From positions 1-14,629 of the forward strand of contig DBNU01000028.1 of assembly GCA_002299125.1 (NCBI GenBank): a stretch of DNA of 14,629 bases. The letters are read 5' to 3'. Under the pieces are notes generated by a model. It saw only the letters and a program-made list of their open reading frames with translations. It had not been told where the DNA came from and searched no databases. Below, piece by piece: positions 5,803 to 13,929 of this stretch; position 1 is the stretch's first letter; every line of letters starts with the position of its first letter. The DNA is from Proteobacteria bacterium UBA664 (GTDB taxonomy: Bacteria; Pseudomonadota; Gammaproteobacteria; UBA7966). A program made the translations under genes and the position numbers.

Positions 5803-6701
5803 GAGTGCTGCTCCTCGGAGCCGGCGGCCAGATCGGACGCGAACTGCAACGTGCGCTCGCGCCAATCGCGCGGGTCACGGCCCTCGGTCGCGCCCAGGCC
5901 GATTTCACCGATCCGCGCGCGCTGGCCGCACGCCTGGCTGGCATCGAGGCCGATTTCATCGTCAATGCCGCGGCCTACACCGCCGTGGATCGTGCGGAAG
6001 AGGAGCCGGCCCTGGCCTTTGCCGTGAACGCCGAGGCCGTGGCCGTGCTCGCCGAGCGGGCACGCGCACTCGACGCCTGGCTGGTGCACTATTCCACCGA
6101 CTATGTCTTCGATGGTCGTTCCACCGAGGCCTATGGCGAGGCCGATGCGCCGAGCCCCCTCGGGGTCTATGCGCGTTCGAAGCGGGCGGGCGAGGAGGCC
6201 CTCGTCGCCAGTGGTTGCCGCTTCCTCTGCCTGCGGACGGCATGGATCTATGCCGCCCACGGCAACAACTTCCTGCGCACCATGCTGCGTATTGCGCGTA
6301 CGCGCGACACGCTGCGGGTGGTGGACGACCAGTTCGGTGCGCCGACGGGGGCGGATCTCGTTGCCGATGTCACCGCGCATGTGCTGATGGCGCTGCGGCG
6401 GATGGGCCCCTCGGCAGAGCGCCTGGCGGGCTTCTATCATCTCGCGGCCGGCGGTTCGACCAGTTGGTTCGATTACGCCTGTTATCTGCTCGCCCAGGCC
6501 GAATCCACCGGTATCCCCCTGCGGGTGTTGCCCGCTGCCGTCGAGCCCATCGCCACGACTGAATATCGCGCCGCCGCGCCGCGCCCCGCCTGCTCGCTGC
6601 TGAATTCCACTCGCATCCGCGAGACCTTCCAGCTCGAACTGCCCGATTGGCAACCCGGCGTGGCTCGTACCGTGCGTCTGCTCGCGGAGTGCTGCCCATG
6701 A
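5799..6701 (+). CDS. rmlD: dTDP-4-dehydrorhamnose reductase
   Basis: RmlD performs the last step, the NAD(P)H-dependent reduction of dTDP-4-keto-L-rhamnose to dTDP-L-rhamnose. The 300-residue length is usual. Seen: GAGGQIGREL at 8-17, NAAAYTAVDRAE at 56-67, STDYVFDG at 99-106, and the catalytic Tyr124/Lys128 in YARSK. The C-terminal region with TSWFDYA and RPACSLLNSTRI is family-typical. The GTG start at 5799 is preferred to the upstream ATG at 5742: the binding strand starts right after it, GGGAGG lies eight bases before it, and the longer reading sits wholly inside the end of rmlB. It overlaps rmlB (GTGA) and rmlA (ATGA), so translation is probably coupled on both sides. Confidence 0.97.
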   Translation: MRVLLLGAGGQIGRELQRALAPIARVTALGRAQADFTDPRALAARLAGIEADFIVNAAAYTAVDRAEEEPALAFAVNAEAVAVLAERARALDAWLVHYSTDYVFDGRSTEAYGEADAPSPLGVYARSKRAGEEALVASGCRFLCLRTAWIYAAHGNNFLRTMLRIARTRDTLRVVDDQFGAPTGADLVADVTAHVLMALRRMGPSAERLAGFYHLAAGGSTSWFDYACYLLAQAESTGIPLRVLPAAVEPIATTEYRAAAPRPACSLLNSTRIRETFQLELPDWQPGVARTVRLLAECCP

Positions 6702-7582
6702 AGCGCAAAGGGATCATCCTCGCCGGCGGCTCTGGCACCCGGCTGCATCCAGCCACCCTGGCGGTTTCCAAGCAGCTCCTGCCGGTCTACGACAAGCCCA
6801 TGGTGTACTACCCGCTCTCGACCCTGATGTTGGCTGGGCTGCGCGAAGTGCTGCTCATCTCCACGCCGCAGGACACGCCCCGCTTCCGGCAACTGCTCGG
6901 CGATGGCACGCAGTGGGGCATGCAGATCGAGTACGCCGTGCAACCCTCACCGGATGGCCTGGCGCAGGCGCTCATCATCGGCGAATCCTTCCTTGACGGT
7001 GCCGGTTGTGTGCTCATCCTCGGTGACAACCTCTTTTACGGGGCCAATCTGCCCGTGCTGCTGAAGGAGGCGCTGGGGCGGGATGCCGGCGCCACGGTCT
7101 TCGCCTACCGGGTGCAAGACCCGGAGCGCTATGGCGTGGTCGATTTCGACGCAGCGGGTCGTGTCATTTCCATCGAAGAGAAGCCCGCACAACCCCGCTC
7201 GAACTTTGCCGTCACCGGTCTCTACTTCTACGATGGTGCGGCCCCAGGCCTCGCCCGGGCGCTGCAGCCCTCGCCCCGGGGTGAGCTCGAGATCACCGAT
7301 CTCAACATGCGTTATCTCGCCGCTGGCGGCCTGCATGTGGCGCTCATGGGTCGCGGCTACGCCTGGCTCGATACCGGCACGCACGATTCGCTGCTGGATG
7401 CCGGCCAGTTCATCGCCACCATCGAGAACCGCCAGGGCGTCAAGGTCGCCTGCCCAGAGGAGATCGCCTGGCGTTCGGGCTGGATCGACACGGAGGCCCT
7501 GCTGCGGATGGCGGCACCGCTCGCCAAGACTGGTTATGGCCGTTACCTGCAGCGTCTGGCGGAAGAATCGAGGTTCCTGTGA
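6698..7582 (+). CDS. rmlA: Glucose-1-phosphate thymidylyltransferase
   Basis: RmlA joins glucose-1-phosphate and dTTP to give dTDP-glucose, the committed step of the rhamnose pathway; the family is usually feedback-inhibited by dTDP-rhamnose. The 294-residue length is usual. Seen: the nucleotidyltransferase signature GGSGTRLHPAT at 10-20, SKQLLPVYDKPM with Lys25, LGDNLFYG with metal-binding Asp110, EKP at 161-163, and LDTGTHDSLLDA near 224-235 with the second metal-site Asp. The start at 6698 is right before the first strand (KGIILAGG); the longer in-frame reading from 6647 lies inside rmlD. ATGA overlap with rmlD upstream and GTGA overlap with rmlC downstream. Confidence 0.98.
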   Translation: MKRKGIILAGGSGTRLHPATLAVSKQLLPVYDKPMVYYPLSTLMLAGLREVLLISTPQDTPRFRQLLGDGTQWGMQIEYAVQPSPDGLAQALIIGESFLDGAGCVLILGDNLFYGANLPVLLKEALGRDAGATVFAYRVQDPERYGVVDFDAAGRVISIEEKPAQPRSNFAVTGLYFYDGAAPGLARALQPSPRGELEITDLNMRYLAAGGLHVALMGRGYAWLDTGTHDSLLDAGQFIATIENRQGVKVACPEEIAWRSGWIDTEALLRMAAPLAKTGYGRYLQRLAEESRFL

Positions 7583-8133
7583 GAGTGGAGCGACTCGCCA
7601 TCCCGGGTCTCGTCGTCGTCACGTCGAAGGTGTTTGGTGATGCGCGTGGCTTCTTCATGGAGAGCTTCAATCAGCGCGCCTTCAATGAGGCCGTGGGTGG
7701 CGAGTGGCAGTTCGTGCAGGACAACCACTCGCGCTCGGCCCGCGGCGTCCTGCGCGGCCTGCACTATCAAGTCCCGCCCGACGCCCAGGGCAAACTGGTG
7801 CGGGTGACGAGTGGCGAGGTCTTCGACGTGGCCGTGGACCTGCGCTCCGATTCGCCCACCCGTGGTCGCTGGGTCGGCCGGCACCTGAGCGGCGAGAACC
7901 ACGAGCAGCTATTCATCCCGCCGGGCCTCGCCCATGGCTTTCTGGTGTTGAGCGAGAGCGCGGATTTCCTTTACAAGACCACCGCCTACTATGCCCCGGC
8001 GAGCGAACGTTGTATCGCCTGGAACGATCCGGATCTGGCGATCGACTGGCCGCTGGCCGGTGTCACTCCGCAAGTGTCCGACAAGGACGCGGCGGGCGTA
8101 GCTTGGCGGGATGTGGCTGGCGAGGCCGGATGA
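7579..8133 (+). CDS. rmlC: dTDP-4-dehydrorhamnose 3,5-epimerase
   Basis: RmlC epimerises dTDP-4-keto-6-deoxyglucose at C3 and C5 before RmlD acts. The 184-residue length is typical of this cupin enzyme. Seen: DARGFFMESFN at 21-31, DNHSRSARGVLRGLHYQ with catalytic His62, Lys72 in GKLVRV, IPPGLAHGFLVLSE, and the tyrosine-rich YKTTAYYAP (132-140) supplying the catalytic Tyr. SDKD at 167-170 is the usual late Asp motif. It starts with GTG, overlapping the rmlA stop by four bases, and ends the four-gene rml block. The order B-D-A-C gives a complete dTDP-L-rhamnose pathway. Confidence 0.97.
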   Translation: MRVERLAIPGLVVVTSKVFGDARGFFMESFNQRAFNEAVGGEWQFVQDNHSRSARGVLRGLHYQVPPDAQGKLVRVTSGEVFDVAVDLRSDSPTRGRWVGRHLSGENHEQLFIPPGLAHGFLVLSESADFLYKTTAYYAPASERCIAWNDPDLAIDWPLAGVTPQVSDKDAAGVAWRDVAGEAG

Positions 8134-8256
8134 GTGGCTGGCGCTGACGGTCCGCGTGGCCGCCCGCGGTGGACGGGCCGGTCCTTGCGTTAGACTGCCC
8201 CCGCCCGCCGTTCTTCTCTTTTTCCGTCGATCCGACCGCAACCACCGAGAGCCCAC
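8134..8256 (+). promoter_or_regulatory. Gap between rmlC and manC with a possible -10 element
   Basis: This 123-bp break separates the coupled rml genes from manC and may carry a separate promoter. TAGACT at 8191-8196 (within GTTAGACTG) resembles a -10 box, but no good -35 is visible. A very similar GTTAGCCTG lies just before the wbpV-like gene. A weak imperfect stem at 8150-8174 could end the rml transcript. Confidence 0.3.
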
Positions 8257-9687
8257 ATGAACCTTCTGCCCGTCATCCTCGCCGGCGGCGGTGGTACCCG
8301 CCTGTGGCCGCTGTCCCGTGAACTCTATCCGAAACAGTTCCTGGCGCTGGTCGGTGAGCGCTCGCTGCTCCAGGACACGGTGGCGCGGGGCCGGCTGCTG
8401 AACGATGCCGCGACACCGCTGGTGGTGTGCAACGAGGAGCACCGCTTCATGGTGGCCGAGCAGTTGCGCGCGCTGGGTGTGACCGGCAGCCGCATCGTGC
8501 TGGAGCCCGTGGGGCGCAACACGGCACCGGCACTCACGGCCGCCGCGCTGGTGGCGCGGGCGGATGGCAACGATCCGGTGCTCGTCATGATGCCGGCTGA
8601 CCACGTCGTGAAGGATGCGACGGCCTTCCGTGCCGCCATGCAGCGGGCGCTGCCGCTCGCCGAGGCTGGGCGTGTCGTCACCTTCGGTATCGTCCCGACG
8701 AGTGCCGAAACGGGTTACGGCTACATCGAAGTGGGTGCCCGACTCGATGCCGAGCCGGGTCCCGCGACTCATGCCATCGCGGGCTTTCGCGAGAAACCGG
8801 ATGCCGCCACGGCCGCGGGTTACGTGGCCGCGGGCAGCTATCTGTGGAACAGCGGTATTTTCATGGTGCGCGCCTCGGTGTGGCTGGCCGCCCTCGGTCG
8901 TCTGCAGCCCGCCATGCTCGCCGCAGTCGAGGCCGCGCACACGGCAGCGGGCGTGGACGCCGACTTCGTGCGCCTGGACAAGGCCGCCTTCACCGCCAGC
9001 CCGAGCGATTCGATCGACTACGCCGTAATGGAGCATCTCGCTCCGGAGGAGGGCGCGGTAGTGGCCCTCGACGCCGAGTGGTCCGACGTCGGTGCCTGGT
9101 CGAGCCTGTGGGAGATCGCTGCGCGCGACGCGGGCGGCAACGCCACCCGCGGCGACGTCTGCGCGGTGGATTGCACCGACAGCATGATCGTGGCCGAGCA
9201 CCGCTTCGTCGCCACCCTGGGTTGCGATGACATGGTGGTGGTGGAGACTGCCGATGCCGTACTCGTCGCACCCAAGGCGCGGGCACAGGAGGTCAAGAAG
9301 GTGGTGGAGTGGCTGAAGAGCCGGGGCCGTGACGAGCGGCTCACCCATCGCTGCGTCTATCGGCCCTGGGGCAGCTACGAGGGTATCGACATCGGTGATC
9401 GCTTTCAGGTCAAGCGCATCACGGTGAAGCCCGGCGGCAAGCTTTCCCTGCAGATGCACCATCATCGCGCCGAGCACTGGATCGTCGTTTCCGGCACGGC
9501 GCAGGTCACCAAGGGCGATGAGGTCTTCCTGCTCACCGAAAACCAGTCCACCTTCATTCCGCTCGGTGTGCGCCACCGGCTGGAGAATCCGGGCACCATT
9601 CCGCTCGAACTCATCGAGGTGCAGTCCGGCAGCTATCTCGGTGAGGACGACATCGTGCGCTTCCAGGATGTCTACAACCGGGCCTGA
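8257..9687 (+). CDS. manC: Bifunctional mannose-1-phosphate guanylyltransferase/mannose-6-phosphate isomerase
   Basis: The 476-residue enzyme makes GDP-mannose from mannose-1-phosphate and GTP. The fused C-terminal domain is of the type II phosphomannose isomerase class, which converts fructose-6-phosphate to mannose-6-phosphate. Seen: the signature LAGGGGTRLWPLSRELYPKQF starting at residue 8 (Lys26), EPVGRNTAPA, MMPADHVV, FREKPD, WNSGIFM, and SIDYAVME. The cupin-like C-terminal part starts near RPWGSYEG (369) and carries QMHHHRAEHW (399-408) with metal-binding His residues, then VVSGTA. Full length for the AlgA/WbpW/ManC class. The ATG at 8257 starts right before the first strand; the ribosome binding site is weak. 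GDP-mannose could feed rhamnose, fucose or mannose units; no GDP-mannose dehydratase is in this window. A phosphomannomutase is also not seen here. Confidence 0.97.
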   Translation: MNLLPVILAGGGGTRLWPLSRELYPKQFLALVGERSLLQDTVARGRLLNDAATPLVVCNEEHRFMVAEQLRALGVTGSRIVLEPVGRNTAPALTAAALVARADGNDPVLVMMPADHVVKDATAFRAAMQRALPLAEAGRVVTFGIVPTSAETGYGYIEVGARLDAEPGPATHAIAGFREKPDAATAAGYVAAGSYLWNSGIFMVRASVWLAALGRLQPAMLAAVEAAHTAAGVDADFVRLDKAAFTASPSDSIDYAVMEHLAPEEGAVVALDAEWSDVGAWSSLWEIAARDAGGNATRGDVCAVDCTDSMIVAEHRFVATLGCDDMVVVETADAVLVAPKARAQEVKKVVEWLKSRGRDERLTHRCVYRPWGSYEGIDIGDRFQVKRITVKPGGKLSLQMHHHRAEHWIVVSGTAQVTKGDEVFLLTENQSTFIPLGVRHRLENPGTIPLELIEVQSGSYLGEDDIVRFQDVYNRA

Positions 9688-9837
9688 GGTGGGTCAGTGG
9701 TTCCGCCTCGCTATTCTGGAGTCGCTGGTGACAGCCCTCGCACCGCTGCTCATGCCCCTGCCCTGGTGCACTTCGGTATGGCGGGCCGCTGCGCAATGAG
9801 ATCCCTGCCGGGTGCGGTTCCCTGTTAGCCTGAGGCC
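9688..9837 (+). promoter_or_regulatory. Gap between manC and the wbpV-like gene
   Basis: The gap is 150 bp. GTTAGCCTG at 9824-9832 matches GTTAGACTG before manC at 8 of 9 positions. Here it ends only five bases before the ATG at 9838, so as a -10 box it would give a leaderless or very short-leader transcript (inference). No clear terminator for manC was seen. Confidence 0.3.
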
Positions 9838-10809
9838 ATGCATGTCCTGCTGACCGGGGCCGGCGGATTCGTCGGGCAGCCACTCACGAGGCATCTGCTC
9901 GCTGCCGGGCATTGCGTCACGGCGCTGCTGCGCCGGCCGCTGCCCGGCTTCGAGAGCGGTGCAGGGCTTGCGGTGCGCGCAGTGCCCGATCTATTGCACC
10001 CTGATCCTGCACTCTTTGAGGATGTGGATGCGGTCGTGCATCTGGCCGCGCGCACGCATGCTGCGGCACAGGCCAGCGACGAAATCTCCCTCTTCGTGCG
10101 GGATAACGTCGCGGTAAGTCTGGCGCTCGCCACGGCGGCACAAACGGCAGGGGTCCGTCGCTTCGTCCTCGTGAGTAGTGCGAAGGTTTACGGCAACAGC
10201 TCACCCAATGACCCTGACGGCGCGCCCCGCCGCCATGCCGAACTCGATGCGGCCTGTCCCGAGGACGCCTATGGGGCCAGCAAGCTCGCTGCCGAGCTGC
10301 TGCTCGAGGAAATTTGCCTGGGGCACGATATGTCCCTCGCCGTGGTGCGGCCGCCGCTGGTGATCGGTGCCGGTGTGAAGGGCAATCTGGCGACCTTGTG
10401 CAGGGTTCTCGAACGTGGTCTGCCCTTGCCGCTGTCCACCATCGAGAACCGGCGCAGTCTGGTGAGCCTCGAATGTCTGGTCTGGTTGCTGGCGCACCTT
10501 GCTACCGGAGCGCAAGCCCGGACGGGTTGCTGGAATGTGACGGATCTGGAGTTCAGCACACCCGGCCTGTTGCGGGCACTGGGCGAGGCCGGCGGACACC
10601 CCGCCCGGCTCCTGCGCTGTTCCCCGGCATTGCTCGCGCGTGCCTGCCGCTGGCTGCGACGCCCCGGGCTCGCCGACCGGCTGCTGGCATCACTGGTACT
10701 CGACGACGCCCGCTTTCGCGCCGATTTCCCCGACTGCCCGGTGACCGACAGTGCTGCCACCCTGCGCGCTGTCTGGCGGTCGGCGAGCGCCGACCCGGCG
10801 TACCGATGA
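9838..10809 (+). CDS. WbpV-like NAD-dependent sugar epimerase/reductase
   Basis: The 323-residue extended SDR probably acts on a nucleotide-activated sugar, as an epimerase or 4-keto reductase, in the cytoplasm. Seen: TGAGGFVG at 6-13, VHLAARTHA at 67-75, LVSSAKVYGN at 111-120 (Ser113/Ser114), and Tyr145/Lys149 in YGASK, so the catalytic set is complete. RPPLVIGAGVKGN follows. The next two genes are a WbpL-like transferase and a WbpM-like dehydratase, the same order as wbpV-wbpL-wbpM in Pseudomonas O-antigen clusters; this context supports a role in making the first sugar (a FucNAc- or QuiNAc-type UDP-sugar), which is inference. Its TGA overlaps the next ATG by four bases. The ribosome binding site is a poor GAGG very close to the start. 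Confidence 0.9.
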   Translation: MHVLLTGAGGFVGQPLTRHLLAAGHCVTALLRRPLPGFESGAGLAVRAVPDLLHPDPALFEDVDAVVHLAARTHAAAQASDEISLFVRDNVAVSLALATAAQTAGVRRFVLVSSAKVYGNSSPNDPDGAPRRHAELDAACPEDAYGASKLAAELLLEEICLGHDMSLAVVRPPLVIGAGVKGNLATLCRVLERGLPLPLSTIENRRSLVSLECLVWLLAHLATGAQARTGCWNVTDLEFSTPGLLRALGEAGGHPARLLRCSPALLARACRWLRRPGLADRLLASLVLDDARFRADFPDCPVTDSAATLRAVWRSASADPAYR

Positions 10810-11891
10810 GCCTTGCCGCGACCATCGCGGTCGTCGTCTTTGGCTTCGTGCTGCTGGCGACTGTTTGCGCACGGGCGAGTAGCTGGCTCGCGCACTGGCT
10901 CAGTGCACGGGGTGTTCTCGATCACCCGAATGCACGCAGCCTGCATGCGTGTCCCACGCCGCGTGGGGGAGGGCTGGTCGTCGTCGCTGCGGTGATCGCC
11001 AGCCTGCCCCCTGCCGTTCTGTTTCTCGGGCTTGCTCTCTCGCATGCAGTGGCCCTGCTGCTGCTGGTGGGAGGTTCCTCGCTTCTCGGTTGGCTGGATG
11101 ACCGCCACGGACTCGCGGCGCGTTTGCGCCTGGCCGTGCAGTTGGTTCTGGCGAGTCTCATCCTGTGGCCGCTTGGGATCTTGCCGCAACCAGCGCAGGG
11201 TGAACTCGAGGCGTGGTTGCTCGCCGTGGCCGTGATCGCCGGCTGCGTTTGGCTCACCAACCTCTACAACTTCATGGATGGTGCGGATGGTCTTGCCGGA
11301 ACCCAGGGCGCGGGTGCCGGGATCGCAGCAGCCCTGTTGCTCTGGCAGGTCGGGGCGCTGGGGCTCGCTCTGGTGGCGGGTGCGCTGGCCGCCGGCAGCC
11401 TCGGTTTCCTGTGGGTCAACTGGCCACCGGCCCGTTTGTTCCTGGGTGACGTCGGCAGCTATTGCCTCGGCAGCGCCTGGGCGGGGCTTGCGCTCATTGC
11501 CGCACTGACGACGCCCCTGCCGCTGGCGCTGTGGCTCGTGTTGCTCGCGCCCTTCGTGCTCGATGCCACCTTGACACTTGTCACCCGGTTGTTGCGCGGG
11601 CACTCGCCATTCCAGGCGCATCGCGGCCATACCTATCAGCGACTGCTGCTGGCCGGTGTGTCTTTGCGCGCGCTCCTGGCCGGGTTCATCGGGGTGCAGC
11701 TTGCGGTGCTCTGGCCAACGGCCTGGTGGATGGCTGCGCGTCCCGCCGACGCGCCGCTTGCCGGCATGGCCGTGCTGTCGGGGGGCGTGCTCGTCTGGCT
11801 CGGCCTGCGTCGGCACGCCGCACGATGCATGATTTCCCGGGTCGGCCCCGGACGCGATCCCGGTGGGGCCAACCCCAAAGCCCGGGACTGA
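10806..11891 (+). CDS. WbpL/WecA-like polyprenyl-phosphate sugar-1-phosphate transferase
   Basis: This 361-residue inner-membrane enzyme is of the MraY/WecA family. It would transfer a HexNAc-type sugar-1-phosphate from a UDP-sugar to undecaprenyl phosphate, starting a glycan chain. It is very hydrophobic, about ten membrane segments from residue 4 onwards. Motifs: PTPRGGGL at 50-57, the Asp98-Asp99 pair in LGWLDDR, NLYNFMDGADGLAG at 152-165, FLGDVGS at 212-218, and the cytoplasmic HRGHTYQRL at 262-270. All key residues are present. The start at 10806 overlaps the previous stop (ATGA); the frame is open further back but that part lies inside the wbpV-like gene. The last about 25 residues are a basic Gly/Pro-rich tail of no known role. 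WbpL itself uses UDP-D-FucNAc or UDP-D-QuiNAc; specificity here is not shown. Confidence 0.93.
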   Translation: MSLAATIAVVVFGFVLLATVCARASSWLAHWLSARGVLDHPNARSLHACPTPRGGGLVVVAAVIASLPPAVLFLGLALSHAVALLLLVGGSSLLGWLDDRHGLAARLRLAVQLVLASLILWPLGILPQPAQGELEAWLLAVAVIAGCVWLTNLYNFMDGADGLAGTQGAGAGIAAALLLWQVGALGLALVAGALAAGSLGFLWVNWPPARLFLGDVGSYCLGSAWAGLALIAALTTPLPLALWLVLLAPFVLDATLTLVTRLLRGHSPFQAHRGHTYQRLLLAGVSLRALLAGFIGVQLAVLWPTAWWMAARPADAPLAGMAVLSGGVLVWLGLRRHAARCMISRVGPGRDPGGANPKARD

Positions 11892-11955
11892 CGGGCCTGC
11901 GCGCACCCCGGCGGGCTCATGGTGGGTGCCCCGACGCCGTCCACACCGGGGTACC

Positions 11956-13887
11956 ATGGCGGCCATGCCGAATTCACCCTTGAGCCTGCGCACGCTGGTC
12001 ATCCTGCACGACCTTCTGATGTCGGCTCTGGCCTGGCAGGCAGCGTGGTTCGTGCGCTTCAACCTGACCCTGCCGCACGAGCCGTACTGGTCCATGCATC
12101 TCGCGACACTGCCGGTGGCCGTGCTCTTGCAGGGGATGGTCAACTGGCGCCTGCGCCTCTATCGCGGCGTTTGGCGTTTCGCCAGCCTGCCGGACCTCGC
12201 CAACATCGTGCGTGCGGCGGTCATCGGCACGGTGCTCCTGGTGCTGTCCCTCTTTCTCGTGATGCGACTTGAGGACTTCCCCCGTTCCCTGCCGCTCATC
12301 TACCCGATCTTCCTGGTGGTGGCGCTCAGTGGTCCGCGACTGGCCTGGCGGCTCTACAAGGATCACGCCCTGGGGCTGCCGGTCACCCAGCCGGGCGCAC
12401 AGCGCGTCGTGGTGGTGGGTGCCGGGCGTACCGGGGCATCACTCGTGCGCGAGCTGCTGCACAGCCCGGCCCATGCCGCTGTGGGTTTCATAGATGACCG
12501 CCCGGATCTGCAACGTCAGCGTATTCATGGCGTGCCCGTCCTCGGTCGCGTGGATGAATTGCCCGCCATTTGTGAGCGGGTGGAGGCCGATGCATTGCTC
12601 ATCGCCGTACCGGCGGCCACCAGCCCGCAGATGCAGCGCATCGTGCGCGCCTGCGAGGCGAGTGGCTTGCCCTTCCGTACCCTGCCGAAGCTCGCGGATC
12701 TGGTCAACGGTGCTGCTGGTTCACTGGCGGAATTGCGTGATGTGGCGATCGAGGATCTACTCGGCCGAGAGCAGGTCAGGCTGGACCGGCACGCCATCGA
12801 CGCCCGTCTCGGTGGGCGCGTGGTGCTGGTGACGGGCGGAGGAGGCTCCATCGGGCTGGAACTCTGCCGTCAGCTCCTTGCCTCGGCCCCCGCACGTCTG
12901 GTGCTGTGTGACCAGTGCGAATTGAATCTCTTCGAGGCGGAGCGTGATCTGAGACGCAGCACGGGGTCCGGCACCGAGCTGCATTGCGTGGTGGCGGATG
13001 TCCGCGATGAAGAGGGGATGCGCCGTCTCTTCGAGCAGCATCGACCGGCCTTCGTCTATCACGCAGCGGCCTACAAGCACGTGCCCATCATGGAGCGACA
13101 GGCACGCGAGGCGGTGCGCAACAATGTGCTCGGTACCGCCGTGGTCATGCGCGCTGCGGCCGCGGTCGGCTGCGAGACCTTCGTGCTCATCTCTTCCGAC
13201 AAGGCGGTGCGACCCTCCAGCGTCATGGGAGCGACCAAGCGACTGGCGGAGATGCTGTGTGAGGGTGCACAGATGCGCGGGGCAAGCGCGGCGGGTGCCA
13301 CTGACCGAAGCACGAGCATGCGGCATGTGGTCGTGCGCTTTGGCAATGTCCTGCGCTCCACCGGCAGTGTGGTGCCCATCTTCGAGCGACAGATCGCCAA
13401 GGGCGGGCCGCTCACACTCACGCACCCGGACATGACCCGCTATTTCATGAGCATCCCCGAGGCCGCTCAGCTCATCGTGCAGGCGAGTGTCATCGGCACC
13501 GGTGGCGAGATCTTCGTGCTCGACATGGGTGAACCGGTGCGCATCGCCGACCTTGCCGAACAGATGATCCGCCTGGCGGGCAAGCGCCCCAACGTGGATA
13601 TCCGTATCGAGGTGACGGGGCTGCGTCCCGGCGAGAAGCTGACCGAGGAACTCTTCTATTCCGACGAAACGGTGCTGCCCACCGTGCACCCCAAAATCCG
13701 CCTGGCGCGCGCGCGACCTATCGATGTCGCGCGTCTGGAGTCAGAGCTTGCCGCCCTCGAGGAGGCCTGTGCCGGTGCCGATGAAACGGCGGTGCGGCGG
13801 CTGCTGCTGGCAGCGGTTCCGGAATACTCGGGCGGCGGCGACGTGGTCGCCGACGTGATACCTTTTCGCCGCCGCGGTGCGCCCTGA
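11956..13887 (+). CDS. wbpM: WbpM-like membrane-anchored UDP-sugar 4,6-dehydratase
   Basis: This 643-residue protein matches the large WbpM/CapD class, which converts UDP-GlcNAc to its 4-keto-6-deoxy form for FucNAc/QuiNAc-type sugars. About four membrane segments lie at 11-34, 46-62, 80-104 and 110-128. A first Rossmann domain has GAGRTG at 155-160. The dehydratase domain has TGGGGSIG at 293-300, AAAYKHVPIME at 361-370+, SSDKAVRPSSVMGATKRLAE around 413-432 (Ser414, Met424, Lys428), and RFGNVLRSTGSVVP. Met in place of the SDR Tyr is normal for this class. Differences from the usual STDKAVNP are Ser414 and Arg409+ (AVRP). A short Ala/Ser/Thr-rich insertion sits at about 433-445. The start could also be the ATG at 11965; an open frame back to 11863 overlaps the previous gene and lacks family likeness. 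Confidence 0.95.
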   Translation: MAAMPNSPLSLRTLVILHDLLMSALAWQAAWFVRFNLTLPHEPYWSMHLATLPVAVLLQGMVNWRLRLYRGVWRFASLPDLANIVRAAVIGTVLLVLSLFLVMRLEDFPRSLPLIYPIFLVVALSGPRLAWRLYKDHALGLPVTQPGAQRVVVVGAGRTGASLVRELLHSPAHAAVGFIDDRPDLQRQRIHGVPVLGRVDELPAICERVEADALLIAVPAATSPQMQRIVRACEASGLPFRTLPKLADLVNGAAGSLAELRDVAIEDLLGREQVRLDRHAIDARLGGRVVLVTGGGGSIGLELCRQLLASAPARLVLCDQCELNLFEAERDLRRSTGSGTELHCVVADVRDEEGMRRLFEQHRPAFVYHAAAYKHVPIMERQAREAVRNNVLGTAVVMRAAAAVGCETFVLISSDKAVRPSSVMGATKRLAEMLCEGAQMRGASAAGATDRSTSMRHVVVRFGNVLRSTGSVVPIFERQIAKGGPLTLTHPDMTRYFMSIPEAAQLIVQASVIGTGGEIFVLDMGEPVRIADLAEQMIRLAGKRPNVDIRIEVTGLRPGEKLTEELFYSDETVLPTVHPKIRLARARPIDVARLESELAALEEACAGADETAVRRLLLAAVPEYSGGGDVVADVIPFRRRGAP

Positions 13888-13929
13888 GGCGCATCCATCT
13901 CGCCCGCATTCCTCCGAACGAGACCGGTC

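Noticed and set aside
4579..5865. 428-codon - strand open frame opposite rmlB
   Set aside because: It is the reverse shadow of rmlB, whose motifs are intact on the + strand.
7909..9576. 555-codon - strand open frame opposite manC
   Set aside because: His/Arg/Gly-rich shadow of manC with no recognisable domain.
10269..12143. 624-codon - strand open frame opposite the wbpV- and wbpL-like genes
   Set aside because: Shadow of two overlapping + strand genes. Its Gln/Arg/His-rich composition comes from reading GC-rich codons backwards.
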